64,000 bases of DNA, from the NCBI RefSeq assembly GCF_002075885.1, contig NZ_MDET01000003.1, positions 1 through 64,000 of the forward strand, read 5' to 3'. The notes below the pieces were generated by a model that was not told the origin of the DNA, did no database searches, and worked only from the letters and a program-made list of their open reading frames with translations. Shown one piece after another: positions 37,504 through 47,210 of this stretch (the first letter of the stretch is position 1; the number at the start of each line of letters is the position of its first letter). A program made the position numbers and the translations under genes. Source of the stretch: Manganibacter manganicus. Its GTDB lineage: Bacteria > Pseudomonadota > Alphaproteobacteria > Rhizobiales > Rhizobiaceae.

Positions 37504-38697
37504 TTAAAAGAACGCCTGCAAACCGGTCTGCGCCCGGCCGAGAATCAGCGCGTGCACGTCATGCGCGCCTTCATAGGTGTTGACCGTCTCCAGATTCTGC
37601 GCATGGCGCATGACATGGTAGCCGATCTGGATACCGTTGCCGCCATGCATGTCACGCGCCTGCCGGGCGATATCGAGCGCCTTGCCGCAATTGTTGCGCT
37701 TGACCAGCGAAATCATTTCCGGCGCGAATTTGTGCTCGTCCATCAACCGCCCGACGCGCAGCGAGGCCTGCAAGCCGAGCGCAATCTCCGTCTGCATGTC
37801 GGCGAGCTTCTTCTGGTAAAGCTGCATGCCGGCCAGCGGCTTGCCGAACTGCTTGCGGTCGAGGCCGTATTGCCGCGCCCGGTACCAGCAATCCTCGGCG
37901 GCACCCAGCACGCCCCAGGAAATGCCGTAGCGCGCCCGGTTGAGGCAGCCGAACGGCCCGCCGAGACCACGCGCATTCGGCAGCAGCGCGTCCTCATCGA
38001 CCTCGACACCCTCCATGACGATCTCACCGGTGATCGAGGCGCGCAGCGACAGCTTGCCGTCGATCTTCGGCGCCGACAGGCCCTTCATGCCCTTTTCCAG
38101 CACGAAGCCGCGAATGACGTCCTTGCCATCCTCGCCCTTCAGCTTGGCCCAGACAACGAACACATCGGCGATCGGCGCGTTGGATATCCACATCTTCGAA
38201 CCGGAAAGCCTGTAGCCGTCCGCGGTCTTTTCCGCGCGCGTCTTCATGCCGCCGGGATCGGAACCGGCATCCGGCTCCGTCAGACCGAAACAACCGATCC
38301 ATTCGCCGGAAGCCAGCTTCGGCAGGTACTTTTTTCGTTGTTCCTCCGAGCCATAGGCATGGATCGGAAACATCACCAGGGAGGATTGCACGCTCATCAT
38401 CGAGCGATAACCGGAATCCACGCGCTCGACCTCGCGCGCGATCAGCCCATAGGAGACGTAATTGGAGCCGAGCCCGCCATATTCTTCCGGCACGGTGACG
38501 CCGAGCAGCCCGGCCTCGCCCATCTCGCGGAAAATCGCCGGATCGGTTTCCTCGTTCATATAGGCCTGTTCGATACGCGGAGCGAGTTTGTCGGCGGCGA
38601 AGGCGGCCGCCGCATCGCGGATCATGCGCTCGTCTTCGGAAAGCTGATCTTCCAGCAGGAACGGATCATCCCAGACGAAGGCATTTCTGTCGGCCAT
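37504..38697 (-). CDS. gcdH: Glutaryl-CoA dehydrogenase
   Basis: A flavoprotein of 397 residues of the acyl-CoA dehydrogenase family. It oxidises and decarboxylates glutaryl-CoA to crotonyl-CoA, in the breakdown of lysine, tryptophan and glutarate. Seen are [19 protein letters not shown] (FAD-binding), [40 protein letters not shown], and the catalytic base Glu in [24 protein letters not shown] near the C-terminus. The start is ATG 38697; the longer frame is unsupported. It lies 91 bases upstream of the YCII gene and 88 bases downstream of the serine hydrolases on the same strand. Confidence 0.92.
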   Translation of the reverse strand: MADRNAFVWDDPFLLEDQLSEDERMIRDAAAAFAADKLAPRIEQAYMNEETDPAIFREMGEAGLLGVTVPEEYGGLGSNYVSYGLIAREVERVDSGYRSMMSVQSSLVMFPIHAYGSEEQRKKYLPKLASGEWIGCFGLTEPDAGSDPGGMKTRAEKTADGYRLSGSKMWISNAPIADVFVVWAKLKGEDGKDVIRGFVLEKGMKGLSAPKIDGKLSLRASITGEIVMEGVEVDEDALLPNARGLGGPFGCLNRARYGISWGVLGAAEDCWYRARQYGLDRKQFGKPLAGMQLYQKKLADMQTEIALGLQASLRVGRLMDEHKFAPEMISLVKRNNCGKALDIARQARDMHGGNGIQIGYHVMRHAQNLETVNTYEGAHDVHALILGRAQTGLQAFF

Positions 38698-38785
38698 GGC
38701 AAAACTCTCCAAAGTCTTAAACTCGCCCCGGCTTATCCGCCGGCAAAGCGCAAAAATCAAACGAAATTGGCCGTTATCTGTTGGC

Positions 38786-39949
38786 TCAGATCATCCGCGA
38801 CAGCGCCTTGAGGAAGGCGACGATTTCCAGATCGAGCGGATCATCGACCGGTTCGAGCTGGGACGACAGCTTGGCGACCACCACCTCGCTGGCCGGATCG
38901 ACATAGAGCCACTGGCCATGGATGCCGATGCCGCAATAGGCGCCCTCGCCTGTCTGGTACCACTTGTTGCGGTAGCGCCCTTGCGGAAACAGGAAGGCCA
39001 TCGCGCCACGCTGCCAGGCCTCCGCGCTGCCGGCGCTTATGGTATCGCGCACCCAGGCTTCCGGCACGATCTGGCGGCCATTGGCCGCGCCGCCCTGCCG
39101 CATCATTTCGCCGACGCGCGCCAGATCGCGCGGCGCAACCGAAATGCCGCCCGCCGCGCGCGGCGCGCCTTCCATATCGACGGTGATGAAGGCGTCGCTG
39201 CCGGCACCCAGCGGCAGCCACAGCTTTTCGCGCATCAAATCGGCGTAACGCTCCCCAGAAGCCCGTTCGACCAGCAGGCCAAGCAGGTCTGAATTCGGCG
39301 AGCGATACCGGAAAATTTCACCGTGTTCGCCCGGCAGCCGCGGCAGCGTCATCAGGAAAGCGGCAAGGCTTTCCAATCCGCCGCCGGGATTCCACAGCGT
39401 AGCCTTACGGTAGCGGCCATAGGCGCTATCAGGATCGAGATAGCTTTCCTCGATGTCGATGCTCACCGTCATGTCGAGCACATGGCGCACCGTCGCATCA
39501 CTATAGGCCGAGCCCGCCGCCTCGGGCAGATACTCCAACACCGGCGCGTTGAAATCGAGTTTGCCTTCGCCTTCGAGAATGCCGGCCAGGATCGCCGTCA
39601 GCGACTTGCTGATCGAAAAGATGATATGGCGCTGGCCGAATGCCATATGCGGCGCAAGCCAATCGCCGATGACCCTGCCGCCCTTCATGATGGTCAGCGC
39701 GTCGGTGTCGGACCGCTTCAGGAAGGCAGCAATCGTCTCGGAGCCGGACGGCAGTTTTTCAACAAGCAGGCCGCTCATATCCACCGGCGGCGGCTCTTCG
39801 CTTCGTACCGAGGCAATCAGCGCCGAAGGAACGATTTCGCCGGCATGCTGGAACGCCCAGCGATTGAAGGGGCTGGTGCGCCAATTGGCCAGCGTCACCT
39901 CGTTGCGGCGAAAGCCGAATTTTGTCTCGAACGCCGTCGCACCAACCAT
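38786..39949 (-). CDS. Serine hydrolase of the beta-lactamase/6-aminohexanoate-dimer hydrolase type
   Basis: A protein of 387 residues with the SxxK catalytic motif Ser112-Ile-Ser-Lys115, as in class C beta-lactamase and nylon-oligomer hydrolase NylB folds. The family segments [20 protein letters not shown] at the N-terminus and [22 protein letters not shown] are clear. No signal peptide is apparent, so it probably acts in the cytoplasm on an ester or amide. It lies 32 bases downstream of a paralogue and 88 before gcdH. The substrate is unknown; position next to a polyamine-type importer suggests an amide. Confidence 0.85.
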   Translation of the reverse strand: MVGATAFETKFGFRRNEVTLANWRTSPFNRWAFQHAGEIVPSALIASVRSEEPPPVDMSGLLVEKLPSGSETIAAFLKRSDTDALTIMKGGRVIGDWLAPHMAFGQRHIIFSISKSLTAILAGILEGEGKLDFNAPVLEYLPEAAGSAYSDATVRHVLDMTVSIDIEESYLDPDSAYGRYRKATLWNPGGGLESLAAFLMTLPRLPGEHGEIFRYRSPNSDLLGLLVERASGERYADLMREKLWLPLGAGSDAFITVDMEGAPRAAGGISVAPRDLARVGEMMRQGGAANGRQIVPEAWVRDTISAGSAEAWQRGAMAFLFPQGRYRNKWYQTGEGAYCGIGIHGQWLYVDPASEVVVAKLSSQLEPVDDPLDLEIVAFLKALSRMI

Positions 39950-39981
39950 GCGTCGATCCTTCCTTCTGATCCGGTCGTTGC

Positions 39982-41181
39982 TCAGGCGAGCGCTGCCGCG
40001 ACAGCGTCGATCGCCTGACCCGTCGCCACCGAATAAGCGTGATTGACGAAATCGGGATAGCTGGAAAGCTTCACCACCACCATTCGGCTGCTCCAGTCGA
40101 TATGGATAAGTTGCCCGAACACGCCACGGCAGTTCAGCGCGCGCGAGCGCGGATCGCGGATCCAGAACTGATTGCGATAGCTGCCTTCCGGCAGGCTGAC
40201 GTTGAACTGCGGACCGTGCTTACCGCTGCGTGTCGCCTCGATCCACTGGTTCGGCACGATGTTGCCGCTGCCTTCAAGCAGCATCTGCCCGAAACGGCCA
40301 TAGTCGCGCAGCGTGGCGTTGAAGCCGCCATCGGCCAGCGCATAGCCGGCGCTGTCCACGGTAAAGCAGGCGCTCTCCTCCGCACCGAGCTTCTGCCAAA
40401 GCTCCGTCGAGACGAGTTCGGCAAGCCGCTTGCCGCTCGCCCGCTCCATCAGGAAGGCCAGCACGTCGGTTTCGATCGAGCGGTATTCGAAAGCCTCCCC
40501 ATGCGGGCGGGTCTGTTCCTTCAGCCCAAGAATCAGTTCCCAGACATTCTGCGGCCATTGAAATGCCGGATCGCTGCCCGGCGGCACCGGCTTCCAGCCG
40601 GCGGCGACATCGACCTGGCCGATATCGGAGTATCGATCCGTATAGGCTTCGCTGAAACGAACACCTGTCGTCATGTCGAGCACATGTTGCACCGATGCCC
40701 CTGCCCAGCCGGTCTGGCCAAGTTCGGGCAGATAGGTCGTGACCGGCGCCGCCGGATCGATCAGTCCCCTGCCGACCAATATGCCGCAGACGATGCCCGT
40801 GACCGATTTCGCCATCGACTGCGAAAGGTGCAGCGTGCGTGGCGTCATGCCGTTGAAATAGCGCTCATAGGCCACAGCGCCGTTCTTCAAAACCAGGATA
40901 CCGTCGGTATAGGTTTCATCGAGCAGGCCGGCCAGCGTTGTCTTCCCGCCGGCACTATTCTTCACCGGCAGCGCGTCCAGTTCGTCCACCCGAGCAGTGG
41001 GCAGCGCCCGAACCGGCCCATGGCCGCGCCAGACCTCGATTGTCGGCACGATCTCGCGGATATGCTGGAAAGCCCAGCGGTTCCACGGCGGGCGATCCCA
41101 GTCGTGCCGGGGCGGCACCAGGGCCGGCGGCGAGCCGCGCATGATTTCGGGCCGTGGGTCGCTGTTGCGATAAGATTTCAT
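39982..41181 (-). CDS. Serine hydrolase of the beta-lactamase/6-aminohexanoate-dimer hydrolase type (paralogue)
   Basis: A protein of 399 residues from ATG 41181 (a GTG at 41202 adds seven residues). The catalytic motif is Ser122-Met-Ala-Lys125 (SMAK). It resembles the downstream protein throughout, for example DRPPWNRWAFQHIREIVPT and FEYRSIETDVLAFLMERASGKR, so the two arose by tandem duplication and then diverged. No export signal is evident. It begins 78 bases after the binding-protein gene of the ABC transporter and is probably in the same operon. Confidence 0.85.
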   Translation of the reverse strand: MKSYRNSDPRPEIMRGSPPALVPPRHDWDRPPWNRWAFQHIREIVPTIEVWRGHGPVRALPTARVDELDALPVKNSAGGKTTLAGLLDETYTDGILVLKNGAVAYERYFNGMTPRTLHLSQSMAKSVTGIVCGILVGRGLIDPAAPVTTYLPELGQTGWAGASVQHVLDMTTGVRFSEAYTDRYSDIGQVDVAAGWKPVPPGSDPAFQWPQNVWELILGLKEQTRPHGEAFEYRSIETDVLAFLMERASGKRLAELVSTELWQKLGAEESACFTVDSAGYALADGGFNATLRDYGRFGQMLLEGSGNIVPNQWIEATRSGKHGPQFNVSLPEGSYRNQFWIRDPRSRALNCRGVFGQLIHIDWSSRMVVVKLSSYPDFVNHAYSVATGQAIDAVAAALA

Positions 41182-41259
41182 TGCTGATCCAGAATGTGAC
41201 ACCGGCCCGGCATGATGACCGGGCCGACGAGATTTACAAGCCGTCGTGCCGGCAGGAAT

Positions 41260-42291
41260 TTACTTCAGCAAATCCGTCCAGATGCGGGTGTAGAGGTCAT
41301 GCACTTCCGGCGAGCAGGATTCGAGGAACGCGCCTGATTTCTGGAATTCCTCCGGCACCACAAGTTCCGGCGCGCCCTTCATGTCTTCGGGCATATACTG
41401 CTCCGATCCCTTGATGCCGTTGGCATATTTGGCGAAGGCCGAAATCAGCGCGGCATTTTGCGGGTCCATGATGAAATTCATGAACAGCTTGGCGTTTTCA
41501 GGGTTCTTGGCGTCCTTGAGCAGCGCGACGCTGTCCATGAAAAAGGGAAAGCCCTCCTTCGGATAGCCGAATTTCACGTTTGGATTCTGCTCTCGCGCCC
41601 GCAGCGCAGCCCCATTCCAGTAATAGGCGGCGCCGTAATCGCGGCTGGCGAATTTCTCGATCGTGCCATAATCCATGGCGATCCACTTCGGCTTGGCCTC
41701 GACCAGCTTGTCGCGCACCTTCTTCAGGAATTCGCGATCGTCGGTGCACCAGTCGCCGCCGAGATATTTGATCGTGGCATACAGAACATCGTTCATTTCC
41801 GGCGCGACATTGATCTTGCCGACCAGTTCCTTCGGCGGATCGAGGAAGATCGACGAGGTGTTGATATCGCCCTTATAGAGCGAGGTATCGACGATGATGC
41901 CAGTCAGGCCCCACTGCCATGGCACGGTATAGTGCCGGCCCGGATCCCACGGCACATTGACCCAGCGCTCATCGACATTCTTGAAGTTTTCCATCTGGTC
42001 CGGGCGCGCTTCGGCGATCAACCCTTCCTTGACCCATATCTGCACGTAATTGGCCGACGGCACGACGAGATCGAAACCATGGCCGCCGGCGCGCACCTTG
42101 GCGAGCGCGGTATCGTTGGAATCATAGTCGGTGACGGTGACCTTGACGTTATACTCCTTCTCGAACTTCTTGATCAGTTCGGGATTGGTGTAATTGCCCC
42201 AATTGTAGAGATTGAGTTGCCCGTCGGCCCATGCCGACCCGCCAAGGGCGACCGTCATCGCCGCCGCCAGTGCTGTCACTATCCGTTTCAT
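41260..42291 (-). CDS. Polyamine-type ABC transporter substrate-binding protein (PotD/PotF family)
   Basis: A protein of 343 residues with a signal peptide (MKRIVTALAAAMTVALGGSAWA-D). The mature start DGQLNLYNWGNYTNPELIKKFEKEYNVKVTVTDYDSND is characteristic of PotD/PotF binding proteins. It binds a polyamine or related cation in the periplasm and feeds the permeases at 42320 and 43113. The real ligand may be putrescine, spermidine, an acetylated polyamine or another diamine. Confidence 0.9.
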   Translation of the reverse strand: MKRIVTALAAAMTVALGGSAWADGQLNLYNWGNYTNPELIKKFEKEYNVKVTVTDYDSNDTALAKVRAGGHGFDLVVPSANYVQIWVKEGLIAEARPDQMENFKNVDERWVNVPWDPGRHYTVPWQWGLTGIIVDTSLYKGDINTSSIFLDPPKELVGKINVAPEMNDVLYATIKYLGGDWCTDDREFLKKVRDKLVEAKPKWIAMDYGTIEKFASRDYGAAYYWNGAALRAREQNPNVKFGYPKEGFPFFMDSVALLKDAKNPENAKLFMNFIMDPQNAALISAFAKYANGIKGSEQYMPEDMKGAPELVVPEEFQKSGAFLESCSPEVHDLYTRIWTDLLK

Positions 42292-42319
42292 TTCATTCCT
42301 CCCGTTGAAGTGGTCTGCG

Positions 42320-43123
42320 TCAGGCTTTCTTCCGGTTGACGAAGAAGAAGATCGTTACGATGGCCACCGAAAGTGCGAGGAACGCGGTGGCTATGGCGTT
42401 GATTTCAGGCGTCACGACGCGGCGGAGCTGGCCGAGCATATAGGTCGGCAATGTCTCCTGCCCGGCCGACTTGACGAATTCGGTGATCACCACATCGTCG
42501 AGCGAAATCACGAAGGCCAGCATGAAGCCGGCGATGATGCCGGGCCTCAGCAGCGGCAGCGTCACACGGCGGAACGTCATCCACGGCCGCGCATAGAGAT
42601 CGGCCGCAGCGCGCTCCAGCGTCAGATCCATGCCTTCGAGGCGCGCACGGATCGGCAGATAGGCGAAGGGAATGCAAAACGCGGTATGCGCCGCCAGAAG
42701 ATAGCCGATGCCGGAATAGCCGGTCCAGACCTTGATGCGCGAAAACACGATCAGCAGCGCCACGGCGGTAACGATTTCCGGCACCATCAGCGGCTGGTTG
42801 ATAAAGGCGTATTTGAAGGTCAGCCCGCGATAGGGCCGCGTGCGGGTGGTGGCCAGCGCCGCCATGGTGGCAGCGAGGGTGGCGATCGTCGCGGCTATGG
42901 CTGCAACCACCAGCGAGCGTATCGACGCCTCCTGCACGCGCTCGTTCTGCGCCGCCGAGATGAACCAGCGCAAGGAAAACCCTTCCCACAGCGCAATGGA
43001 ATTACCGGCATTGAAGGCATAGACGACCAGAGTGACGATCGGCAGATAGAGCAGCACGAAGGTGAGCATCGCCACCGTCGCAAAGCCCGGCTGGGCGCTG
43101 ATATCGAAATGCCTAGCCTTCAC
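42320..43123 (-). CDS. Polyamine-type ABC transporter permease (PotC/PotI family)
   Basis: A membrane protein of 267 residues with six helices, from ATVAMLTFVLLYLPIVTLVVYAFN on. The EAA loop is LTLERAAADLYARPWMTFRRVTLPLLRPGI (about 155-185). The start is a GTG at 43123 (KARHFDISAQ), inside the end of the preceding permease gene (11-base overlap) with GGAGG upstream; the longer frame to 43156 lies in that gene. Partner of the permease at 43113. Confidence 0.9.
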   Translation of the reverse strand: MKARHFDISAQPGFATVAMLTFVLLYLPIVTLVVYAFNAGNSIALWEGFSLRWFISAAQNERVQEASIRSLVVAAIAATIATLAATMAALATTRTRPYRGLTFKYAFINQPLMVPEIVTAVALLIVFSRIKVWTGYSGIGYLLAAHTAFCIPFAYLPIRARLEGMDLTLERAAADLYARPWMTFRRVTLPLLRPGIIAGFMLAFVISLDDVVITEFVKSAGQETLPTYMLGQLRRVVTPEINAIATAFLALSVAIVTIFFFVNRKKA

Positions 43124-44039
43124 GCCCCGCCTCCCCGCGCGTCGCAGACCGCACATAGAAAAGCAGGGCGACCATCACCACCGCCATCAGCGTGATCGAG
43201 ATCGCGGCCCCAAGCGGCCAGTTACGCCCCTGCCCGAACTGCAATTCGATGTAGTTGCCAAGCATCATGTTCTTGCCGCCGCCCAGCACGCGCGGAATGA
43301 CATAGGCGCCGAGCGACGGGACGAACACCAGGATCGAACCCGCGATGATACCGGGCTTCACCAGCGGAATGATGATGCGCCAGAGTACCCTGAACCGGGT
43401 TGCGTAAAGATCGTAACCGGCCTCGACCAGCCGGAAGTCCAGCTTGTCCATGGCGGCATAGAGCGGCAGCACCATCAGCGGCAGATAGACATAGACCATG
43501 CCGAACAGGATGGCGGTGTCGGTGAACATGATCTGGATCGGACGGTCGATGACGCCGAGCGCCAGCAGCACGGAATTGAGGATGCCCTCGTTGCGGATCA
43601 CCTCCTGCATGGCGAAGGTGCGGATCAGAAGGTTCGTCCAGAACGGGATGGTGATGAGGAAAAGCCAGGTCTCGCGCTTTTCCGGAGGGCGCGTGGCGAT
43701 GAAATAGGCGGTCGGAAAGCCCAGAAACAGCGTCACCGCCGTGGTCATCACCGACAGTTTCAACGAGCGCCAGAAGACGCTGAGATTGGCGTCCGCCAGC
43801 GAAAGCGTATCGTCGAAAATATCGCGCTCGAAAAGAACCGAGAACCAGCCGTCGAGCGAAAACTGGCCGAACTTCACGTCGCCGTAATCGCCCTTGGCCA
43901 TGAAGGAATAGGCCAGCATGATGAAGAGCGGGCCGACGGCGGCAAAAAAGATGATCAGCAGCGCGGGCGCGGAAAGCAGCCAGCGGTTGCGGACATCGCT
44001 TCTCGCTGCCGCCTCTGCCGCTTCCTGCGCGCTCGCCAT
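43113..44039 (-). CDS. Polyamine-type ABC transporter permease (PotB/PotH family)
   Basis: A membrane protein of 308 residues with six helices. It has PFWTNLLIRTFAMQEVIRNEG, MVYVYLPLMVLPLYAAMDKLD and the EAA loop LVEAGYDLYATRFRVLWRIIIPLVKPGIIAG. These are standard for the first permease of polyamine importers. The start is ATG 44039 (MASAQEAAE), 19 bases after the ATPase stop; the much longer frame upstream overlaps the ATPase gene. Confidence 0.9.
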   Translation of the reverse strand: MASAQEAAEAAARSDVRNRWLLSAPALLIIFFAAVGPLFIMLAYSFMAKGDYGDVKFGQFSLDGWFSVLFERDIFDDTLSLADANLSVFWRSLKLSVMTTAVTLFLGFPTAYFIATRPPEKRETWLFLITIPFWTNLLIRTFAMQEVIRNEGILNSVLLALGVIDRPIQIMFTDTAILFGMVYVYLPLMVLPLYAAMDKLDFRLVEAGYDLYATRFRVLWRIIIPLVKPGIIAGSILVFVPSLGAYVIPRVLGGGKNMMLGNYIELQFGQGRNWPLGAAISITLMAVVMVALLFYVRSATRGEAGREG

Positions 44040-44058
44040 GATCAGCCTCGCTCCATGG

Positions 44059-45228
44059 TCAATCTCGCAGGATTTGGGCGGCGGTGCTGCCGATAAGAAT
44101 GCCGACACGCGCCCCCTTTTCGAACGTGCTGGCAGCATTTGGGGAATTCTGCCGGCGCACGACGAACGCTTCGCCGCCATCGAGCCGCAGATGAAAATGT
44201 GTGTCCGTACCGAGATAGACGATGTTCTCGATGGTTCCCGGCATCGAACTATCGAAATCCGCGGCGACCAGTTGCGCATGTTCGGGCCGCACCACCACGG
44301 TGACCGATTCCCCGGGCGAGAAGCCTTCCGGCAATCTCGCCTCGATCTCCACGCCCGAGGCCAGCCGCGCCCTGGCCCGCGCGCCGTTCATGCCGGCCAT
44401 TTCAGCCCTCAGGAAATTGCTTTCGCCGATGAAGTCGGCGACGAAACGGTCCGCCGGACTGTCGTAAATCTCGCGCGGCGCACCAACCTGAAGCACCCTG
44501 CCCGCCGACATCACCGCGATGCGGTCGGACATCGTCAGCGCCTCCTCCTGATCGTGCGTGACGAAGATAAAGGTAATACCCGTCTCGTGCTGAAGACGCT
44601 TCAGCTCGATCTGCATTTCCTTGCGCAACTTGTAGTCCAGCGCCGATAGCGGCTCATCGAGCAAAAGCACCTTGGGCTGCGGGGCGAGCGCGCGGGCGAG
44701 CGCCACCCGCTGCTGCTGGCCGCCGGAAATCTGGCTGGTGCGGCGCGACGCCAATTGCTCCATGCGCACCAGTTTCAGCATCTCGGCGACGCGTGCGTCT
44801 GTCTCGGCTTTTGGCCGCCCGAGCATCTCCAGCCCGAAGGCGATGTTCTGCGCCACCGTCATGTGCGGGAACAGCGCGTAGCTCTGGAAAACGGTGTTGA
44901 CCGGCCGCTTGTAAGGCGGCAGCGGCGCAATATCCCGCCCGTAGAGCAGGATTTCACCGGAGGTCGGGAAGTCGAAGCCGGCGATCAGCCGCAGCAGCGT
45001 GGTCTTGCCGCAACCCGAAGGGCCGAGCAATGTGAAGAACTCGTTTTCGCGAATGGGAACGCTGACGGTATCCAGCGCCACGACCGGGTTTTCGCCCGAG
45101 CCGAAGACCTTCCGGACGTCGCGGATTTCGATTGCATTTCTATCCGCCTGACCCGGCACATTCCACCCATTCGCTGCGACCCGCTCTTGGCGGCGGGCTG
45201 TTTCGAAAATGATTGTCACCAAAGCCAT
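44059..45228 (-). CDS. Polyamine-type ABC transporter ATP-binding protein (PotA family)
   Basis: An ATPase of about 389 residues with GPSGCGKTT (Walker A), [15 protein letters not shown] (Q-loop), ISGGQQQR signature, [12 protein letters not shown] (Walker B and D-loop) and [12 protein letters not shown] (switch His), then a C-terminal TOBE domain. All catalytic motifs are intact. Start is uncertain: conserved sequence begins near [13 protein letters not shown], and starts at 45294, 45228 or a GTG at 45159 are all possible. It is first in the operon ATPase-permease-permease-binding protein-hydrolase-hydrolase, divergent from the TetR gene. Confidence 0.88.
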   Translation of the reverse strand: MALVTIIFETARRQERVAANGWNVPGQADRNAIEIRDVRKVFGSGENPVVALDTVSVPIRENEFFTLLGPSGCGKTTLLRLIAGFDFPTSGEILLYGRDIAPLPPYKRPVNTVFQSYALFPHMTVAQNIAFGLEMLGRPKAETDARVAEMLKLVRMEQLASRRTSQISGGQQQRVALARALAPQPKVLLLDEPLSALDYKLRKEMQIELKRLQHETGITFIFVTHDQEEALTMSDRIAVMSAGRVLQVGAPREIYDSPADRFVADFIGESNFLRAEMAGMNGARARARLASGVEIEARLPEGFSPGESVTVVVRPEHAQLVAADFDSSMPGTIENIVYLGTDTHFHLRLDGGEAFVVRRQNSPNAASTFEKGARVGILIGSTAAQILRD

Positions 45229-45332
45229 CAGGCTTGGCAACAGCGCAATCCGGTCTCGCAACAGAAACCTGCGTCCCGGCGACCTCGATTGCATGGCACC
45301 GGCGCATCCTCCCGAAAATTAAGGAAGACAGC

Positions 45333-46103
45333 ATGTATAAAAAATGCGACTATTTATTCGCATTTGTCAACATGCATGATCTGTCGATGAACTCCGAACG
45401 ACGCATTTCACCCATGGCGGCTGCAAATAACGCGCAGGGAATTGACGCTGTGGACCGCAATTTCAACCTGAAGATCAAGGCGGCGCTCAAGCCGCGCAAG
45501 ACGCCGCGCCAACAGCGTTCGAGCCGGGTGGTCGATCGCATTCTTGATGCCGCGCTGGTCCTGACAAGGGAACAGGGCACCATGGCGCCGACGACGCTGG
45601 CCATCGCGCAGCGCGCCGGCCTCTCGGTCGGTTCGGTCTATCAATACTATCCCAACAAGGAAGCCATTCTGCTCGATCTGGCGCGGCGCTGGCTCTCGGC
45701 GTTTCCGCCGGTGATCGCCACGCGCGCCAGTGCGAATGCACCGGACAACCGCGATGCGCTGCGGCGCGACCTGCGCGAGTTCATCGATGAAATCGCGGCA
45801 CTCTATCTCGATAACAGAAACCTTGTGCCGGTTCTGGAAGTCATGATGCTCAACCCGGACCTCAAGCCGGTTGTCGCCGAATATGACGAGAAGATCGCCG
45901 GCCTCTATGCCGCCTGGCTGATGCGCCTCAATCCCGCGCTCGATGCGGCGCGCGCGGCCCGGATCGGATTTCTGTTCATGGAAGTCGGTCATACCAGCCT
46001 GATCATGGCCGTTCGCGGAGAACACACGGTTTTTGACGCGGTCGTCAGCGACCTCGAAACCATGTGGCTGGCCTTGCTGACGTCGCATCTTGAACCCGCT
46101 TGA
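45333..46103 (+). CDS. TetR-family transcriptional regulator
   Basis: A protein of up to 256 residues. The TetR helix-turn-helix is at RVVDRILDAALVLTREQGTMAPTTLAIAQRAGLSVGSVYQYYPNKEAILLDLARRW (about residues 69-125), the last part being the recognition helix. The rest is a helical ligand and dimer domain. The ATG at 45333 has a good AAGGA seven bases before it but includes a perfect inverted repeat in its first codons; in-frame ATGs at 45372, 45387 and 45414 lack ribosome sites. It precedes the deacetylase gene by 27 bases and is divergent from the polyamine transporter operon, so it probably represses both. Confidence 0.87.
   Translation: MYKKCDYLFAFVNMHDLSMNSERRISPMAAANNAQGIDAVDRNFNLKIKAALKPRKTPRQQRSSRVVDRILDAALVLTREQGTMAPTTLAIAQRAGLSVGSVYQYYPNKEAILLDLARRWLSAFPPVIATRASANAPDNRDALRRDLREFIDEIAALYLDNRNLVPVLEVMMLNPDLKPVVAEYDEKIAGLYAAWLMRLNPALDAARAARIGFLFMEVGHTSLIMAVRGEHTVFDAVVSDLETMWLALLTSHLEPA
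45342..45365. promoter_or_regulatory. Perfect inverted repeat AAATGCGA-N8-TCGCATTT, candidate TetR operator
   Basis: Eight-base arms AAATGCGA (45342-45349) and TCGCATTT (45358-45365) around CTATTTAT, in an AT-rich island of an otherwise GC-rich region and between the divergent ABC operon and the TetR gene. That is where a TetR repressor would bind. It lies inside the first codons if the TetR gene starts at 45333 and upstream of it if the start is 45372 or later. Confidence 0.55.
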
Positions 46104-46130
46104 CCTGTCAATCTGGAAAAGGAACTTGTC

Positions 46131-47162
46131 ATGAAAACCGTCTTCTCGCCGCTGCATGCCGGCCATGCCGATACGATGGAACTGAACTCGGGCGAGATCG
46201 TGCCGGGTTTTGAGAAGCCGGCGCGCGCCGAGATCATCAAGGCGCGGGTGGAGAGCGAGAGGCTGGGACCGATCCTGCCGCCCGAAATCCATGACCTTGC
46301 CGCCGCCAAGAAAGTGCATACCAGCGCCTATATCGACTTCCTGCCGACCGTCTGGCCGCAATGGGAAGCGTCGGGCCGCGGCGGCTCGGCGATCCCTTTC
46401 ACCTGGCCGACGCGCGGACTGCGTGGCGATGTGGTGCCGGACAACATAGACGCCCAGCTCGGCTTCTATTCCTTCGATGCCGGCGCGCCTTTCGTGAAGG
46501 GCACATGGCACGCCATCAAATCGTCCTACGATGTGGCGCTGACCGCCGCCGCCCTGGTGAAAGCCGGCGAGCGCACCGCCTTCGCGCTCTGCCGTCCGCC
46601 AGGCCATCATGCCGGCGCGGCCTTCATGGGCGGCTATTGCTACATCAACAACGCCGCCGTCGTGGCCCAATGGTTCCGCGACCAGGGCGCCGCGCGCGTC
46701 TCGATCCTCGACGTCGATTATCATCACGGCAACGGCACGCAGGAAATCTTCTACCAGCGCCGCGACGTCCAGGTGCTCAACCTCCACGCCGACCCGATGG
46801 TGGAGTATCCCTTCTTCCTCGGCCATGCCGACGAGCGCGGCCACGGTGAAGGCGAAGGCTTCAACCATAATTACCCGATGCCGTTCGGCACCGCGTTCGA
46901 CGAATGGAGCGCGGCACTTGAGGACGCATGCGGCAAGCTCGTCGCCTATGCTCCCGATATCGTCGTCGTCTCGCTCGGCGTCGATACGTTCGAGAAAGAC
47001 CCGATCAGCCAGTTCAAGCTGAAAAGCCCGGACTATCCGAAGGTCGGCGCGCGTATAGCCGCGCTCAACCTGCCGACATTGTTCGTCATGGAAGGCGGTT
47101 ACGCGGTGGATGAAATCGGCGTCAATGCGGTCGGCGTGCTGACGGGATTCGAGGACCGGTAG
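46131..47162 (+). CDS. aphA: Acetylpolyamine amidohydrolase (histone-deacetylase fold)
   Basis: A protein of 343 residues of the class II deacetylase superfamily. It has CRPPGHHAG (catalytic histidines 159-160), the zinc ligands in LDVDYHHGNGTQ (Asp196 and His198) and VSLGVDTFEKDP (Asp285). These positions agree with the known acetylpolyamine amidohydrolases (zinc site Asp, His, Asp). It removes the acetyl group from acetylated putrescine, cadaverine or spermidine. An AAGGA site precedes ATG 46131. It is in an operon with TetR and opposite a polyamine-type importer, which fits use of acetylpolyamines as nutrients. Its TAG stop is joined to a palindromic repeat. Confidence 0.92.
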   Translation: MKTVFSPLHAGHADTMELNSGEIVPGFEKPARAEIIKARVESERLGPILPPEIHDLAAAKKVHTSAYIDFLPTVWPQWEASGRGGSAIPFTWPTRGLRGDVVPDNIDAQLGFYSFDAGAPFVKGTWHAIKSSYDVALTAAALVKAGERTAFALCRPPGHHAGAAFMGGYCYINNAAVVAQWFRDQGAARVSILDVDYHHGNGTQEIFYQRRDVQVLNLHADPMVEYPFFLGHADERGHGEGEGFNHNYPMPFGTAFDEWSAALEDACGKLVAYAPDIVVVSLGVDTFEKDPISQFKLKSPDYPKVGARIAALNLPTLFVMEGGYAVDEIGVNAVGVLTGFEDR

Positions 47163-47210
47163 AGCATGATCCGGAAAAGCGGACCCTGGCTTTCCGAAAA
47201 GATCATGCTC
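47162..47210. repeat. Rhizobial palindromic repeat (GAGCATGATCCGGAAAAG family)
   Basis: Perfect ten-base arms GAGCATGATC (47162-47171) and GATCATGCTC (47201-47210) with inner CGGAAAAG and CTTTCCG. This intergenic element is common in Rhizobiales. Its first base is the last base of the aphA stop codon TAG. May act as an mRNA hairpin/terminator. Confidence 0.8.
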
